DNA from: Larkinella sp. C7
GTDB taxonomy: Bacteria; Bacteroidota; Bacteroidia; Cytophagales; Spirosomataceae
DNA length: 46,434 nt
Direction of reading: 5' to 3'
Assembly: GCF_006149005.1 (NCBI RefSeq)
Contig: NZ_VBSL01000025.1
Coordinates: forward strand, 1 to 46,434
Shown here: piece after piece, positions 33,544 to 42,801 of the stretch
Numbering within the stretch: position 1 is the stretch's first letter
Layout of the letters: each line of letters starts with the position of its first letter
Notes under the pieces: model-generated
Told to the model about the DNA's origin: nothing
What the model saw: only the letters and a program-made list of their open reading frames with translations
Database searches by the model: none
Translations under genes and position numbers: made by a program

Positions 33544-34410
33544 ATGATACTCATCGCAGACAGCGGTTCCACCAAAACCGATTGGCGAACCATCGACACC
33601 ACCGGCCGGGTAGACCAGGCCCGCACCATTGGCTTTAATCCCTATTACCAGGACAGTGCCGCCATCGCTGCCGAGCTACAAACCAGTTTGTTACCAACCA
33701 TTCAAGAAACGGTGACGGACGTTTTTTATTACGGAACCGGCTGCAACAGCGAAGAATCGTGCGGGGTGGTCGAGAAGGCCATTCGGGCGGTTTTTCCGGA
33801 TGCGCAGAACGTGCAGGTCAGCAGCGATTTGCTGGGAGCAGCCCGTGCCCTGTGCCACCACAACGCCGGGATTGCCTGCATTCTCGGAACGGGCTCCAAT
33901 GCCTGCCTCTACGACGGACGCGACATTGTGCAACTGAGCGGTTCGCTGGCGTTCTGGCTGGGCGACGAAGGCAGTGGCGGTTATCTGGGCAAGACGCTGG
34001 TGGTTCGGTATCTCCACGACCAGCTCCCGCCGGAATTAGCGGAAAAATTCCGGAAACGTTACCCCAAAGTCGATCGGTTAACGGTGCTGGATCATGCCTA
34101 TAAACAGCCTTTTCCGAACCGGTATTTTGCGTCCTTCTCCAAATTTCTGTTCGACAACCGGAGTCATCCGGTCGCGTATCAGATGGTTTACGACGCCTTC
34201 AGCCTGTTTTTTGATACCTACATCCGCAAGTTTGCCGATGCCAAAAACCTGCCGATCCATTTCGTCGGCTCGGTGGCCTTCTATTACAGCGATATTCTGC
34301 GGCAGGTGGCCAATGACAAAGGACTAACGGTTCGCCACATTCTGGAAACACCCATCGCCGGGTTGACGCTCTACCACCAGGATGCCGAGTCACTGTTGTC
34401 CGGTAAATAG
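33544..34410 (+). CDS. BadF/BadG-type ATPase, probable N-acetylglucosamine kinase
   Basis: This 288-aa ASKHA-fold protein has the phosphate-1 motif ADSGSTKTDW (5-14), GTGSNACLYDG (about 118-128) for phosphate-2 and FWLGDEGSGGYLG (138-150), the typical adenosine/sugar region of N-acetylglucosamine kinase-like BadF/BadG members. In Bacteroidota this group is usually linked to amino-sugar or muropeptide recycling, which fits the NagZ-like GH3 fusion elsewhere in the window. It lacks the 4Fe-4S cysteines of true 2-hydroxyacyl-CoA dehydratase activators. The exact sugar is not readable. A terminator follows 18 bp after the stop. Confidence 0.82.
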   Translation: MILIADSGSTKTDWRTIDTTGRVDQARTIGFNPYYQDSAAIAAELQTSLLPTIQETVTDVFYYGTGCNSEESCGVVEKAIRAVFPDAQNVQVSSDLLGAARALCHHNAGIACILGTGSNACLYDGRDIVQLSGSLAFWLGDEGSGGYLGKTLVVRYLHDQLPPELAEKFRKRYPKVDRLTVLDHAYKQPFPNRYFASFSKFLFDNRSHPVAYQMVYDAFSLFFDTYIRKFADAKNLPIHFVGSVAFYYSDILRQVANDKGLTVRHILETPIAGLTLYHQDAESLLSGK

Positions 34411-34428
34411 CTTAACCCTTTGCTGGCA

Positions 34429-34469
34429 AAACCAAAAAAGCGACGGACTGTCCGTCGCTTTTTTGGTTT
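34429..34469. terminator. bidirectional rho-independent terminator
   Basis: Perfect 19-bp stem (34429-34447 with 34451-34469) and 3-nt loop; AAAAAA and TTTTTT inside the arms let it work in both directions, for the sugar kinase (plus) and the 2139-aa gene (minus). Confidence 0.92.
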
Positions 34470-34508
34470 GTAATCTCTTCTCTCAGATCGATCGTCTTGC
34501 CTCTGAAC

Positions 34509-37500
34509 CTACTGCTTCAACACCTTGATCACTTTCAAGACCCCGTTGCCATTGTCGACCCGCAGGAAGTACAAACCGGTCGGCAGTTGCAGGGTTTTGA
34601 CGTTGAGAACGGCCTTGCGCTGGACGGTATTGATCGTGTTGTCCTGCAACTCCCACTGATTTCCGGTTGTTGACGAGAGCGAAAACCGGTAAGGGGTTGG
34701 CGTAGAAGACGGCAGGGTCAGGTTGATTTCTTCCCGAACCGGGTTGGGATACACCAGCCACGCGTCACCTTCGGTTTCGGCATTGTCCGTGATGCTCTGA
34801 ACGGCGATCCGACCACCGCCCGGCACGAATGAGAAGGCGATATTTTTGGTGATAATCGTTTCCCCACTGCCGTTGGCTCCCGTGAAAGCTGCCAGCCGAA
34901 GCACATACGCGCCGGTCTGCGGTTTAAAACCGTCGTCGTCGCCGAAGAGGCCAAACGGAGACTGGTTATCAACATAGTTGTTCTGCGAAGTACCCGTCAA
35001 TTCGAAGGAAATACTGCCCACCGGCACGTTCGAGGTACAGAAGAAATTGACCCGATCCGGCAAATTGGCAATCCCGATCGAGCTGTTGTTCAACAACTCC
35101 TGAATGACCTGGCGGGACGCTGCGTTGCCGGCCTTCATCAACTGAACCGTTAACTGAGGCTCCCGAACCGTGAGCTTGAACGTAATGCTGCTGCTTTTCT
35201 GGTCGGGGCCCGTGCTTTTTACCGTTACAATGTACTCCCCGGCCGTTTGCGGTTTTCCGCTCGAGGTCCGGTTAGCCGCATTGTAGGCAATGCCATCCGG
35301 CAAACCGGTCACCTCAAGCTGAACCCCGGCACCGGCTTCCGGCAGCGTAAAGGTGTGGAACAGCCCCTTGGTGATGATCTGATCGCTGAGGGGGCTTTTG
35401 CCGTCAGCACAGGCCGTTGTGTAGGTGTATTTCACCACCTTCTGGCTTTGCCGGGCTTCAATATCGAACGTGCTTCCCTTCCGCATGGTGAGGTAAAGCG
35501 TATGGGTTGCGGTCGTCGTCCAGTCGGTCACACCAACGGCCCGGTATTCGATCAGCGTGTTGTCACCCCCGCTGGTGCGGAAGGTAATTCGACCCGTCTG
35601 GCAATCGTACTCCGGTGCCAGCACAACCAGAGCCGGGCTGGTCGGGGTGGTGGGCGTGGTGGCGGCCGGATTCACCGTCAGCGTGATCTCGGTGCTGGTT
35701 TTGGCGTTCTGCGCATCGGTAGCACTGTAGGTCAGTTTGTAGCTACCGGCGATCGTCGGGGTGCCGCTCAGGCCCCGGCTGTTCACATCGAACGACAATC
35801 CGGCCGGCTGGCCGCTCAGCGCATAGGTCAGCGTGCTTCCCTCGGGATCGGTGAAAACCGGCAATTGCGTTAAGTAAACAACTGCAACCGTGGCCGTCAA
35901 ACTCAACGGGGCTGGTGCCACCGGAGGTTGATTGGTAACCGGCGTGGTCGGCGTGGTGTTGCCGGTGCAGGTCAGCGTCTTGGGCGAGCCTTTCAGTAAA
36001 TAGGTTGTTCCCTGAACCCGCGCCCAAACCGAGTAGGTCTGGTTGTTCTTTAGTTCCTCCGCCGTATCCCAGCGATAGCCGTGGCTACCGTTTCCTTTGC
36101 CACTGTCCTTCAAATCCTGACGGAACACGCTGGCTTCGGTAGTGCCCACCAGTTTGGCGGATTCCAGTGTGCTGCCCACCAGAAATTCAAGGACCAGGGG
36201 CGTATTGGGTCGGTTGGCGTCCCAAACCCAGCCGGAAATGTTCTGACAACCCACCAGATCCAGATAACCCTCAAAGTTTCCGCTCACCGGGCTGGTGGGC
36301 GTGGTCGGCGTGGTGGCTGATGGATTTACCGTCAGCGTAATCTCAATACTGGTTTTGGCGTTCTGATTATCGGTAGCACTGTAGGTCAGTTTGTAGCTGC
36401 CTGCGGTCGTTGGGGTGCCACTTACGCCCCGGGTCTGGCGATCAAATTGTAAACCCGCTGGTATTCCCGTCAATTCATACGTCAGCGTACTTCCCTCGGG
36501 ATCGGTGAAAACCGGCAATTGCGTTGCGTAGGCGGTATTGACGGTAGCGGTTAAACTCGACAGAGTCGGCGCCACCAGGGGCTGATTGGTAGCCGGGGTG
36601 GTGGGCGTGGTGGGATTACCGGCGCAGGTCAGGGTCTTGGGTGATCCTTTCAGTAAATAGGTCGTTCCCTGGATCCGGCCCCAAACCGAGTAGGTCTGGT
36701 TGTTCTTTAATTCTTCTGCCGTATCCCAGCGATACCCATGACTGCCATTGCCTTTTCCTTTGTCTTTCAAATCCTGACGGAACAGGTTCGCAACGGTGGT
36801 TCCGACCAGTTTGGCCGATTCCAGCGTACTGCCCACCAGGAATTCGATCGTCAGGGGCGTATTGGGCTGATTAGCATCCCACACCCAGCCCGCGATGTTA
36901 GCACAGTTCACCACATCCAGAAATCCTTCGAAATTACCACTCACCGGGTTCGTTGGGGTGATTGGGGTCGTTGGCGTTGTGGGCGTGTTTCCACCCGAAC
37001 CGGTAACCGTCAGCGTAATCTCGGTGCTGGTTTTAGCACCCTGGCTATCCGTTGCCGTATACGTCAGCGTGTAAATTCCGGGTGTCGTCGGTGTTCCACC
37101 AAATCCCCGGGTCTGGCGATCAAATTGTAAACCCGCTGGTATTCCCGTCAATTCATACGTCAGCGGTCCTGCGTCGACAAAGGCCGGTAAAATTGTCAGG
37201 TAAGCCACGTTAGCCGCAGCGGTTAAGGTCGACAAACTCGGTGCTACCGGCGGTTGATTCGTCGTTGGGTCCGTTGGGTTGTTCGGCGTTGACGTACCGG
37301 TGCAGGTCAGCGTCTTGGGTGAACCTTTCAGCAGATAGGTCGTTCCCTGAACCCGGGCCCAGATCGAGTAGGTTTGGTTGTTCTTTAATTCTTCCGGAAC
37401 ATCCCAGCGATAGCCGTGACTCCCGTTGCCTTTGCCACTGTCTTTCAAATCCTGACGGAACAGACTGGCAACCGTGGTTCCGACCAGTTTGGCAGACTCC

Positions 37501-40500
37501 AGCGTACTGCCTACCAGAAACTCAATCGTCAGGGGCGTATTCGGCAGATTGGCATCCCACACCCAGCCCGCGATGTTCACACAGTTCACCACATCCAGGT
37601 AGCCCTCAAAACTGCCATTCGTCGGATTGGTCGGTCGGGCAATGACCAGCAGATTAAAAGACAGTGACCCAAGTTCGGTCCCTTTGTCATTCGTAGCCTT
37701 GATGGTCAGCCGGGTAGCACCGGTTTTTGCCGGCGACCCGGAGATGATCCGGTTTGCCGCATTGTACGTCAATCCATCCGGCAGTCCGGTGACCACATAG
37801 CTAACACCGGCACCGGGATCAGGCAGGGCGTACGAATACGCTTCCCCCACGTAAATGGTCTGGTCGGCCAGCGTCGACGAACCCGGGGGCGAACAGGCCG
37901 TCGTGTAGGTATAACTCACTTCACGGTCGCCCTGGCGAGCCAGCAACCGGAGTTCCGTTCCGCTCAATTGATTAGCCGCGAGTGTGAACGTCGGACTGGT
38001 GTTCCAGTCGGCAAAACCCGGGATCGAGTAGGTCAGAGCGCTCCCGTTTCCGCCTTCGGTGCGGAGTGTGATTCGTCCCGTCTGGCAGTTCAGGGTGGGC
38101 GCGATCATCACCAGGGGCTGGGAGGCATTCTCCCGAATGGTAATCACAAAAGCATCTTCGGCCTTCGCACCCCGTTCGTCGGTAACCGTAATGGTCACGG
38201 TGGTTGCACCCGCTTTCGTTGGGGTGCCCGAAATGGCCCGGGTGTTTCTATCAAACGCCAGTCCTTCGGGTAAAGCACTGGCCGCCATCACGACGGTTGT
38301 TGAGGTCTGAAAGGTTTCCGCCGGAATTTTCAGAATCAGAAACTGGCCGATCGGATACGACTGGTCGCTCATCGGTTTGGCAACCGTTGGCGGCTCATAG
38401 CCTTTACAGGGCGTTGTGTACGTAAACTTCACTTCTTTGCCACTCTGACGGGCCTGGATATCGAGGGTAGAGCCATTCCGGAGCCAGGGCGCTACGGTGA
38501 AGGTGCTGTTGCCCGTCCATTCCGTGATGCCGGCAGCCCGGAATTCAACCGCTGTGCCATCGCCCCCGCTCGTACGGAATTTGATTTCACCGGTCGTGCA
38601 GTCCATGGTGGGCTCCAGAATCACCAGTTGAGACGTGGAGCTGCCGTTGTTGATGGTCAACCGGAATTCGGTCGTAACACTGGCCCCCTTGTTGTCGTTG
38701 GCTTTTACTTTCACCGTAACCGTACCGGCCGTAACCGGTGTCCCCTTGATGGTACGGCTATCGGCTTCGTACGTAAAGCCATTGGTCAGTCCCGACACTT
38801 CCAGGCTCGTAATCTGGCCATCCGGATCGGTGAAGGTTTCGTTCGGAATGGTGTAGCTAAAACTCTGGCCGACGGTGGCCGTCTGGGCCGGAATGGTTCT
38901 GCTGACCACCGGAGCTTTATTGACGTCGTCCTGTTTGGTAATGGTCAGTTTGAAACTCGTCGAAACGCTGGTTCCTTTGTCGTCGGTAGCTTTGAGGGTA
39001 ATGGTCGAAACGCCTTCGTTGGTCGGTTTTCCGCTGATCGTCAGCGTTTCAGCGTTGTAGGAAAGTCCCCCCGGCAGATCCGAGACATTGACACTGACAA
39101 TCCGGCCATCCGGGTCCTTGAATGTTTCGTCCGGGATCCGGAACGAGTAGTCCAGCCCAACAAGTGCCGTACGATCCTGAATCGGTTGCGAAACCACCGG
39201 TGCCTGGTTGGCATTCGGCCCCTGCACGGTAATCTGAAACTGCGTCGTTACCGGCGAATTCTTATTGTCAATGGCCCGAACCGTCACCGTGATCGTGCCC
39301 GTGCCGTTGGGCGTTCCCGAAATCGTGACGCCGTTGGCCGACAGCCCCAGGGCGGGCAAACCGGAGGTAACCTCCACTTTGGTGATCGAACCATCCGGAT
39401 CTTCGAAGGTGGAAGGCGGAATGCTGAATTCAAACGGTTTTTCCACGTAGGCCGTCTGGTTCGGAATGGTCTGCCGAACGCGCGGATCCTGGTTGGCATT
39501 GTCTTCCAGCCAGTCTTCATTGATGGTGATGTTAACGGCCCGGCGTCCGTTCTGGAAATATTGCCTCGACCACTGGTCACCGGCGCGGCCCTCGGGGTCG
39601 GAGACGTCGTCTCTCACCATCGATGACAGTTTATAGCTGGTGCTGCTGGCGGGTTGTACCTGCGTAACCGGCTGCGTGAGCAGTCCCCGGCTAACGACCT
39701 GCTGAATCACCTGGTTCAGCGCCGGGCGGGCGTCCCAGCCTGCAAAGTTAGCAAGCGTGACCATCCGGGCACCGTGTTCAAAACTTTCGGCCACCTGATC
39801 ATAAAAACGCGAAACCGGCACACTGGCCTGGTACATCCCATCCACTTCATTACAAATCCAGGCGCCCGGCCGAACATTGCTCCGGGCAACATCGATCGAA
39901 AAGCGGTGGTTGTAGTCGGGACCATCGTTGATTTTAAGGCCATCCGAGTTCTGACCCAGGTTTTTGAAAGCGAACGTCGACCGCAACCCGCTCTGGCGAT
40001 CCCAGACGCAGCCGTGCTGATTAACTACCTGAATCGATCCGTTTACTTCTTTGATGGTTCGCGTCGTCTCATCCAGAAACCGCTTCAGCATCAGGTGGCG
40101 GAAAACGTACCAGTCTTCCCCCCAGCGGCCACGGCCAAACGAGATGTAGGGGTCACTCTGGTTGTAGGGCGTTGGTGTAACGGCATCCCAGCGACTGAAG
40201 TCACTTCCCCAGCGCCGGTTCAACGCATCGAGTGAAAACCGCCCCTGCAACCACTGCCGGAACCCCTGTTTCATGGGCTCACTGTAGTCGAAGGGAATGG
40301 GGTAGGTCGAGTCTCCGCGTTGGTTCCGGGGCGAATATTCCGCTTCCTGAATTGGGGAAGCGGTGGCCGACATAAACAGCAGTTGATCCTGATCCTGCAA
40401 ATACTGGTAATGTTGCGCCACCTGCCGGACAAAATCCTTGGCTAATTCAAGCGTGGGCTGGTGGGCAAAACTAAACTGAACAGCCCCCCCAAAATTCATA

Positions 40501-40928
40501 ACCGTGTTATCGGCGGCCACCATGGCTTCAGAATTGGAATAGAATCCGCCGAGCGACTGTGGTTCGCGGGCCAGGTGAATCCGGATGGCGACCTTCATGC
40601 CCATCCGAAGTGCTGTATTGACGTGAGAATCGACAACCCGCCAGTTGGGAGCGCTGTTGCGGCTGGTATACACCTTGTCCCAGTGTACGGAAATTTCGGC
40701 GGCATTACAGCCCATCCGGCCCGCATTTTCAATTATTTCATCGTCTTTCGACGGGTCGGTTTCGTAGTTGAAAACCACAATGGCCAGATAACGCTGGCGT
40801 TCCGGGATTTTGGGTGCCGAATTCGAGCGGGCCGATGGCTCAGTTCCGCCATTCGCCATTGCGTTCGTATACACCAATCCGAAAAACAACAAAAAACAAG
40901 TAAAGGTTAAAGTCAAATTCCTGATCAT
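34509..40928 (-). CDS. giant T9SS protein: GH42-like barrel plus Ig-type and repeated GWVWD modules
   Basis: This 2139-aa protein has a signal peptide (about 1-25) and a TIM-barrel glycosidase-like region (about 45-420) resembling GH42 beta-galactosidases, including LNRRWGSDFSRWDAVTP (236-252). E195/E197 (IQEAEYSP) and E361 (CNEVDG) are candidate catalytic acids, not proven. Then come about eight putative-Ig (He_PIG/cadherin-like) modules with ISGTPT-type motifs, three CQTG modules (with RTSGGD and a YTYTTAC end) and three near-identical 106-aa modules (FEGYLDVVNC, GWVWDAN, GNGSHGYRWD, GSPKTLTC). The last 80 residues, VYPNPVREEINL to VIKVLKQ, are a T9SS type A sorting domain. A surface glycan-degrading or glycan-binding enzyme is likely; the glycan is unknown. 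Confidence 0.9.
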   Translation of the reverse strand: MIRNLTLTFTCFLLFFGLVYTNAMANGGTEPSARSNSAPKIPERQRYLAIVVFNYETDPSKDDEIIENAGRMGCNAAEISVHWDKVYTSRNSAPNWRVVDSHVNTALRMGMKVAIRIHLAREPQSLGGFYSNSEAMVAADNTVMNFGGAVQFSFAHQPTLELAKDFVRQVAQHYQYLQDQDQLLFMSATASPIQEAEYSPRNQRGDSTYPIPFDYSEPMKQGFRQWLQGRFSLDALNRRWGSDFSRWDAVTPTPYNQSDPYISFGRGRWGEDWYVFRHLMLKRFLDETTRTIKEVNGSIQVVNQHGCVWDRQSGLRSTFAFKNLGQNSDGLKINDGPDYNHRFSIDVARSNVRPGAWICNEVDGMYQASVPVSRFYDQVAESFEHGARMVTLANFAGWDARPALNQVIQQVVSRGLLTQPVTQVQPASSTSYKLSSMVRDDVSDPEGRAGDQWSRQYFQNGRRAVNITINEDWLEDNANQDPRVRQTIPNQTAYVEKPFEFSIPPSTFEDPDGSITKVEVTSGLPALGLSANGVTISGTPNGTGTITVTVRAIDNKNSPVTTQFQITVQGPNANQAPVVSQPIQDRTALVGLDYSFRIPDETFKDPDGRIVSVNVSDLPGGLSYNAETLTISGKPTNEGVSTITLKATDDKGTSVSTSFKLTITKQDDVNKAPVVSRTIPAQTATVGQSFSYTIPNETFTDPDGQITSLEVSGLTNGFTYEADSRTIKGTPVTAGTVTVKVKANDNKGASVTTEFRLTINNGSSTSQLVILEPTMDCTTGEIKFRTSGGDGTAVEFRAAGITEWTGNSTFTVAPWLRNGSTLDIQARQSGKEVKFTYTTPCKGYEPPTVAKPMSDQSYPIGQFLILKIPAETFQTSTTVVMAASALPEGLAFDRNTRAISGTPTKAGATTVTITVTDERGAKAEDAFVITIRENASQPLVMIAPTLNCQTGRITLRTEGGNGSALTYSIPGFADWNTSPTFTLAANQLSGTELRLLARQGDREVSYTYTTACSPPGSSTLADQTIYVGEAYSYALPDPGAGVSYVVTGLPDGLTYNAANRIISGSPAKTGATRLTIKATNDKGTELGSLSFNLLVIARPTNPTNGSFEGYLDVVNCVNIAGWVWDANLPNTPLTIEFLVGSTLESAKLVGTTVASLFRQDLKDSGKGNGSHGYRWDVPEELKNNQTYSIWARVQGTTYLLKGSPKTLTCTGTSTPNNPTDPTTNQPPVAPSLSTLTAAANVAYLTILPAFVDAGPLTYELTGIPAGLQFDRQTRGFGGTPTTPGIYTLTYTATDSQGAKTSTEITLTVTGSGGNTPTTPTTPITPTNPVSGNFEGFLDVVNCANIAGWVWDANQPNTPLTIEFLVGSTLESAKLVGTTVANLFRQDLKDKGKGNGSHGYRWDTAEELKNNQTYSVWGRIQGTTYLLKGSPKTLTCAGNPTTPTTPATNQPLVAPTLSSLTATVNTAYATQLPVFTDPEGSTLTYELTGIPAGLQFDRQTRGVSGTPTTAGSYKLTYSATDNQNAKTSIEITLTVNPSATTPTTPTSPVSGNFEGYLDLVGCQNISGWVWDANRPNTPLVLEFLVGSTLESAKLVGTTEASVFRQDLKDSGKGNGSHGYRWDTAEELKNNQTYSVWARVQGTTYLLKGSPKTLTCTGNTTPTTPVTNQPPVAPAPLSLTATVAVVYLTQLPVFTDPEGSTLTYALSGQPAGLSFDVNSRGLSGTPTIAGSYKLTYSATDAQNAKTSTEITLTVNPAATTPTTPTSPALVVLAPEYDCQTGRITFRTSGGDNTLIEYRAVGVTDWTTTATHTLYLTMRKGSTFDIEARQSQKVVKYTYTTACADGKSPLSDQIITKGLFHTFTLPEAGAGVQLEVTGLPDGIAYNAANRTSSGKPQTAGEYIVTVKSTGPDQKSSSITFKLTVREPQLTVQLMKAGNAASRQVIQELLNNSSIGIANLPDRVNFFCTSNVPVGSISFELTGTSQNNYVDNQSPFGLFGDDDGFKPQTGAYVLRLAAFTGANGSGETIITKNIAFSFVPGGGRIAVQSITDNAETEGDAWLVYPNPVREEINLTLPSSTPTPYRFSLSSTTGNQWELQDNTINTVQRKAVLNVKTLQLPTGLYFLRVDNGNGVLKVIKVLKQ
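35630..37616 (-). repeat. three tandem composite coding repeats inside the giant protein gene
   Basis: The 318-bp GWVWD module lies at 37299-37616, 36621-36938 and 35964-36281, offset by 678 and 657 bp, each followed by an Ig-type module and a Thr/Pro linker. The three copies are very similar in DNA as well as protein, pointing to recent duplication. Pro-Thr linkers (TTPTTPT) between them are low-complexity. Confidence 0.85.
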
Positions 40929-41452
40929 CAGTGCGATGGGCTATGTTTCACTTAATTTTTCAGCTTGATAAGGATACAAAAAATCTTAGATACGGGGAAA
41001 ATCCACGTATTGATATGATTCGTACTCATCAATGGCTAAGTTCGGTCTGTCGATTTCAACAAGAGAAAATCCCTGTACGCATTGACCGAATGAGTTGATT
41101 TGATTACCAGTCCAGCTATCGTTTAGCTGGCTGTAACTCGGTTTTGATTATTACGAAAGACAAAAATCATTCCAATGTATTTGAACGCCCGGAATGACGG
41201 CGGAACCATCCTTGTCGCTGCATACGTCACAGCATGAATAAATGAATGGATGAAAGTTGGATACTTGATACACAAGAGCATGCGGATATTGAATATGTCG
41301 TAATCTGACAAATTCTTCAAAAGGTGTAGCGAATAAGGCCCGCAAAAATTGTGCAGACTGCGTCCGAATTTATTATGCGGTAGCAAAAACGGTTACTTCA
41401 AGTTAACGGAATGTTAGTAAGCGGTAACATTTGCTGAAGTAAAACCGGTCTT
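40929..41452. other. 524-bp intergenic region with no supported gene
   Basis: An 87-codon minus-strand frame (41123-41386) has no signal peptide or recognisable family and is probably chance. The only structure is a small hairpin CCAGCTA/TAGCTGG around 41111-41131. The region is AT-richer than the flanking genes and must hold the promoter of the 2139-aa gene, though no exact TAnnTTTG match was found there. Confidence 0.5.
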
Positions 41453-42562
41453 TCAGAGGGCCAAAATGGCCTGTTCCCACTTTTTTACCTGAATGGAAGC
41501 ATCAAACTGGTGACTTTTTTCAATCAGAAGGTTCGGCTCATACGAATCCGGACTGGTCATCACCGTCAGCATGGCTTTCCGGAATTGGTCGGGCGTCGGG
41601 TAGTCGATCAGCTCGCCCATACCCGGCACAATAAACTCTTTGGCCCCTCCGGCGTTGGGCGCCACCAGCGGTTTTCCGAGCGACGCGGCTTCGGTCATTA
41701 TCTTACCAAACGGTTCTTCGCGGGAAGTCATCACCAGCCCGTCGGCAAGTTGCAGGTAATTATAATAGTCGTCGGTTTGGACGTCGACGAAGCTCATATT
41801 GGGCAGGTTCAGGGCTTTGATCTGGCTATCGACCAGGTAATTCAGACCGGTCGGCTTCGAATTGCCCATCCAGATGAAATGGCAGGGCTGGTCGGCGAGG
41901 GCCTGGGCAATGAAGGGGAAAATATCGACGCCTTTCCGGTAAATGCGCGTTCCGACCATCGTCCAGACGAAAGCCCCCGGCTGGATGTTCAGCTTTTTCC
42001 GCAGAGCCTCCACCCGCTCGGTGGAAATGTTCTTTTTGCTCAAATCGACAATCGGATAAAGCAAAGCCGTCCGTTTGGCGCCCATCACCGTCGCCAGTTC
42101 GCAAATCTGCTGCGTAACGCCAATGACCAGATCCGAATACGTCATGGCATGAGCCATTTCGTCGTAGGAAATGGATTCGAAGGACGAATGCAGTTCGTGA
42201 ATCTGCGAAATCACCTTCACGCCCAACTGCTCGGCCAGTTTCGAAAGCGGAAACATCAGCACCGTATTCAGATACCAGTAGTCGGCTTTGTACTGCTCCT
42301 GAAGACGCCGGATGTTGTTTTCGTACACTTTCACCCCCATCGCGTGGGTCACTTTCGAATACACTTTCCGGGCAAAACCGCGGTTGAATGGGGAAGTAAA
42401 CAACGGAATATCAGCCGGTAATTGCGCCGTAAGGGGTCCGCGCTGTTCACTATACAAAGCCGATTGGATCTGCTGCCGGTCGTAATTTTGCAGATACGTC
42501 CACAACACAACTTCTGAGCCGGTAAAAGACCCGTAGGGCGTAAAGAATAGTATTTTTTTCAT
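41453..42562 (-). CDS. GT4 family glycosyltransferase
   Basis: This 369-aa GT-B enzyme transfers sugar from a nucleotide donor. The N-terminal half starts KKILFFTPYGSFTGSEVVLW; the C-terminal donor domain has GTRIYRKGVDIF (near 204), MGNSKP, SREEPFGKIMTEAASLGKPL (near 290) with the E-x7-E motif, and APNAGGAKEFI. It has no signal peptide. It is a lone gene between the giant surface protein and the reductase; exopolysaccharide, lipopolysaccharide or protein O-glycosylation are possible uses. With ManC and the right-edge epimerase it hints at surface glycan synthesis nearby. Confidence 0.92.
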   Translation of the reverse strand: MKKILFFTPYGSFTGSEVVLWTYLQNYDRQQIQSALYSEQRGPLTAQLPADIPLFTSPFNRGFARKVYSKVTHAMGVKVYENNIRRLQEQYKADYWYLNTVLMFPLSKLAEQLGVKVISQIHELHSSFESISYDEMAHAMTYSDLVIGVTQQICELATVMGAKRTALLYPIVDLSKKNISTERVEALRKKLNIQPGAFVWTMVGTRIYRKGVDIFPFIAQALADQPCHFIWMGNSKPTGLNYLVDSQIKALNLPNMSFVDVQTDDYYNYLQLADGLVMTSREEPFGKIMTEAASLGKPLVAPNAGGAKEFIVPGMGELIDYPTPDQFRKAMLTVMTSPDSYEPNLLIEKSHQFDASIQVKKWEQAILAL

Positions 42563-42801
42563 GGATCGAACGGAACTTCGGCTGCGAATATCTGCCTAAA
42601 TAATTATAAAAGCGATGCGAATTGAAATTTGGCGTAAAGAACGGCAAACCTGAATCAACTACAATTTGTTACCCAAGCGGATTGGCAATTCAATAGTATA
42701 TTGCGGCTTCGTCGGCCGACAGTCTCCGGAATGGTTTCCAGTGCTGCTTACTCACCGCCACTAAATGAATGAAGAGGAATCGCTCCGGCGATATTTGAAT
42801 T

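Noticed and set aside
33544-34410. BadF-like protein as activator of a 2-hydroxyacyl-CoA dehydratase
   Set aside because: The cysteines that hold the bridging 4Fe-4S cluster are not in place and no dehydratase genes are near.
35630-37616. Regular repeats that could suggest a CRISPR array
   Set aside because: Unit is over 650 bp, in frame and codes for protein modules; no short spacers.
41123-41386. 87-codon minus-strand frame in the 524-bp gap
   Set aside because: No signal peptide, domain or promoter; AT-rich chance frame.
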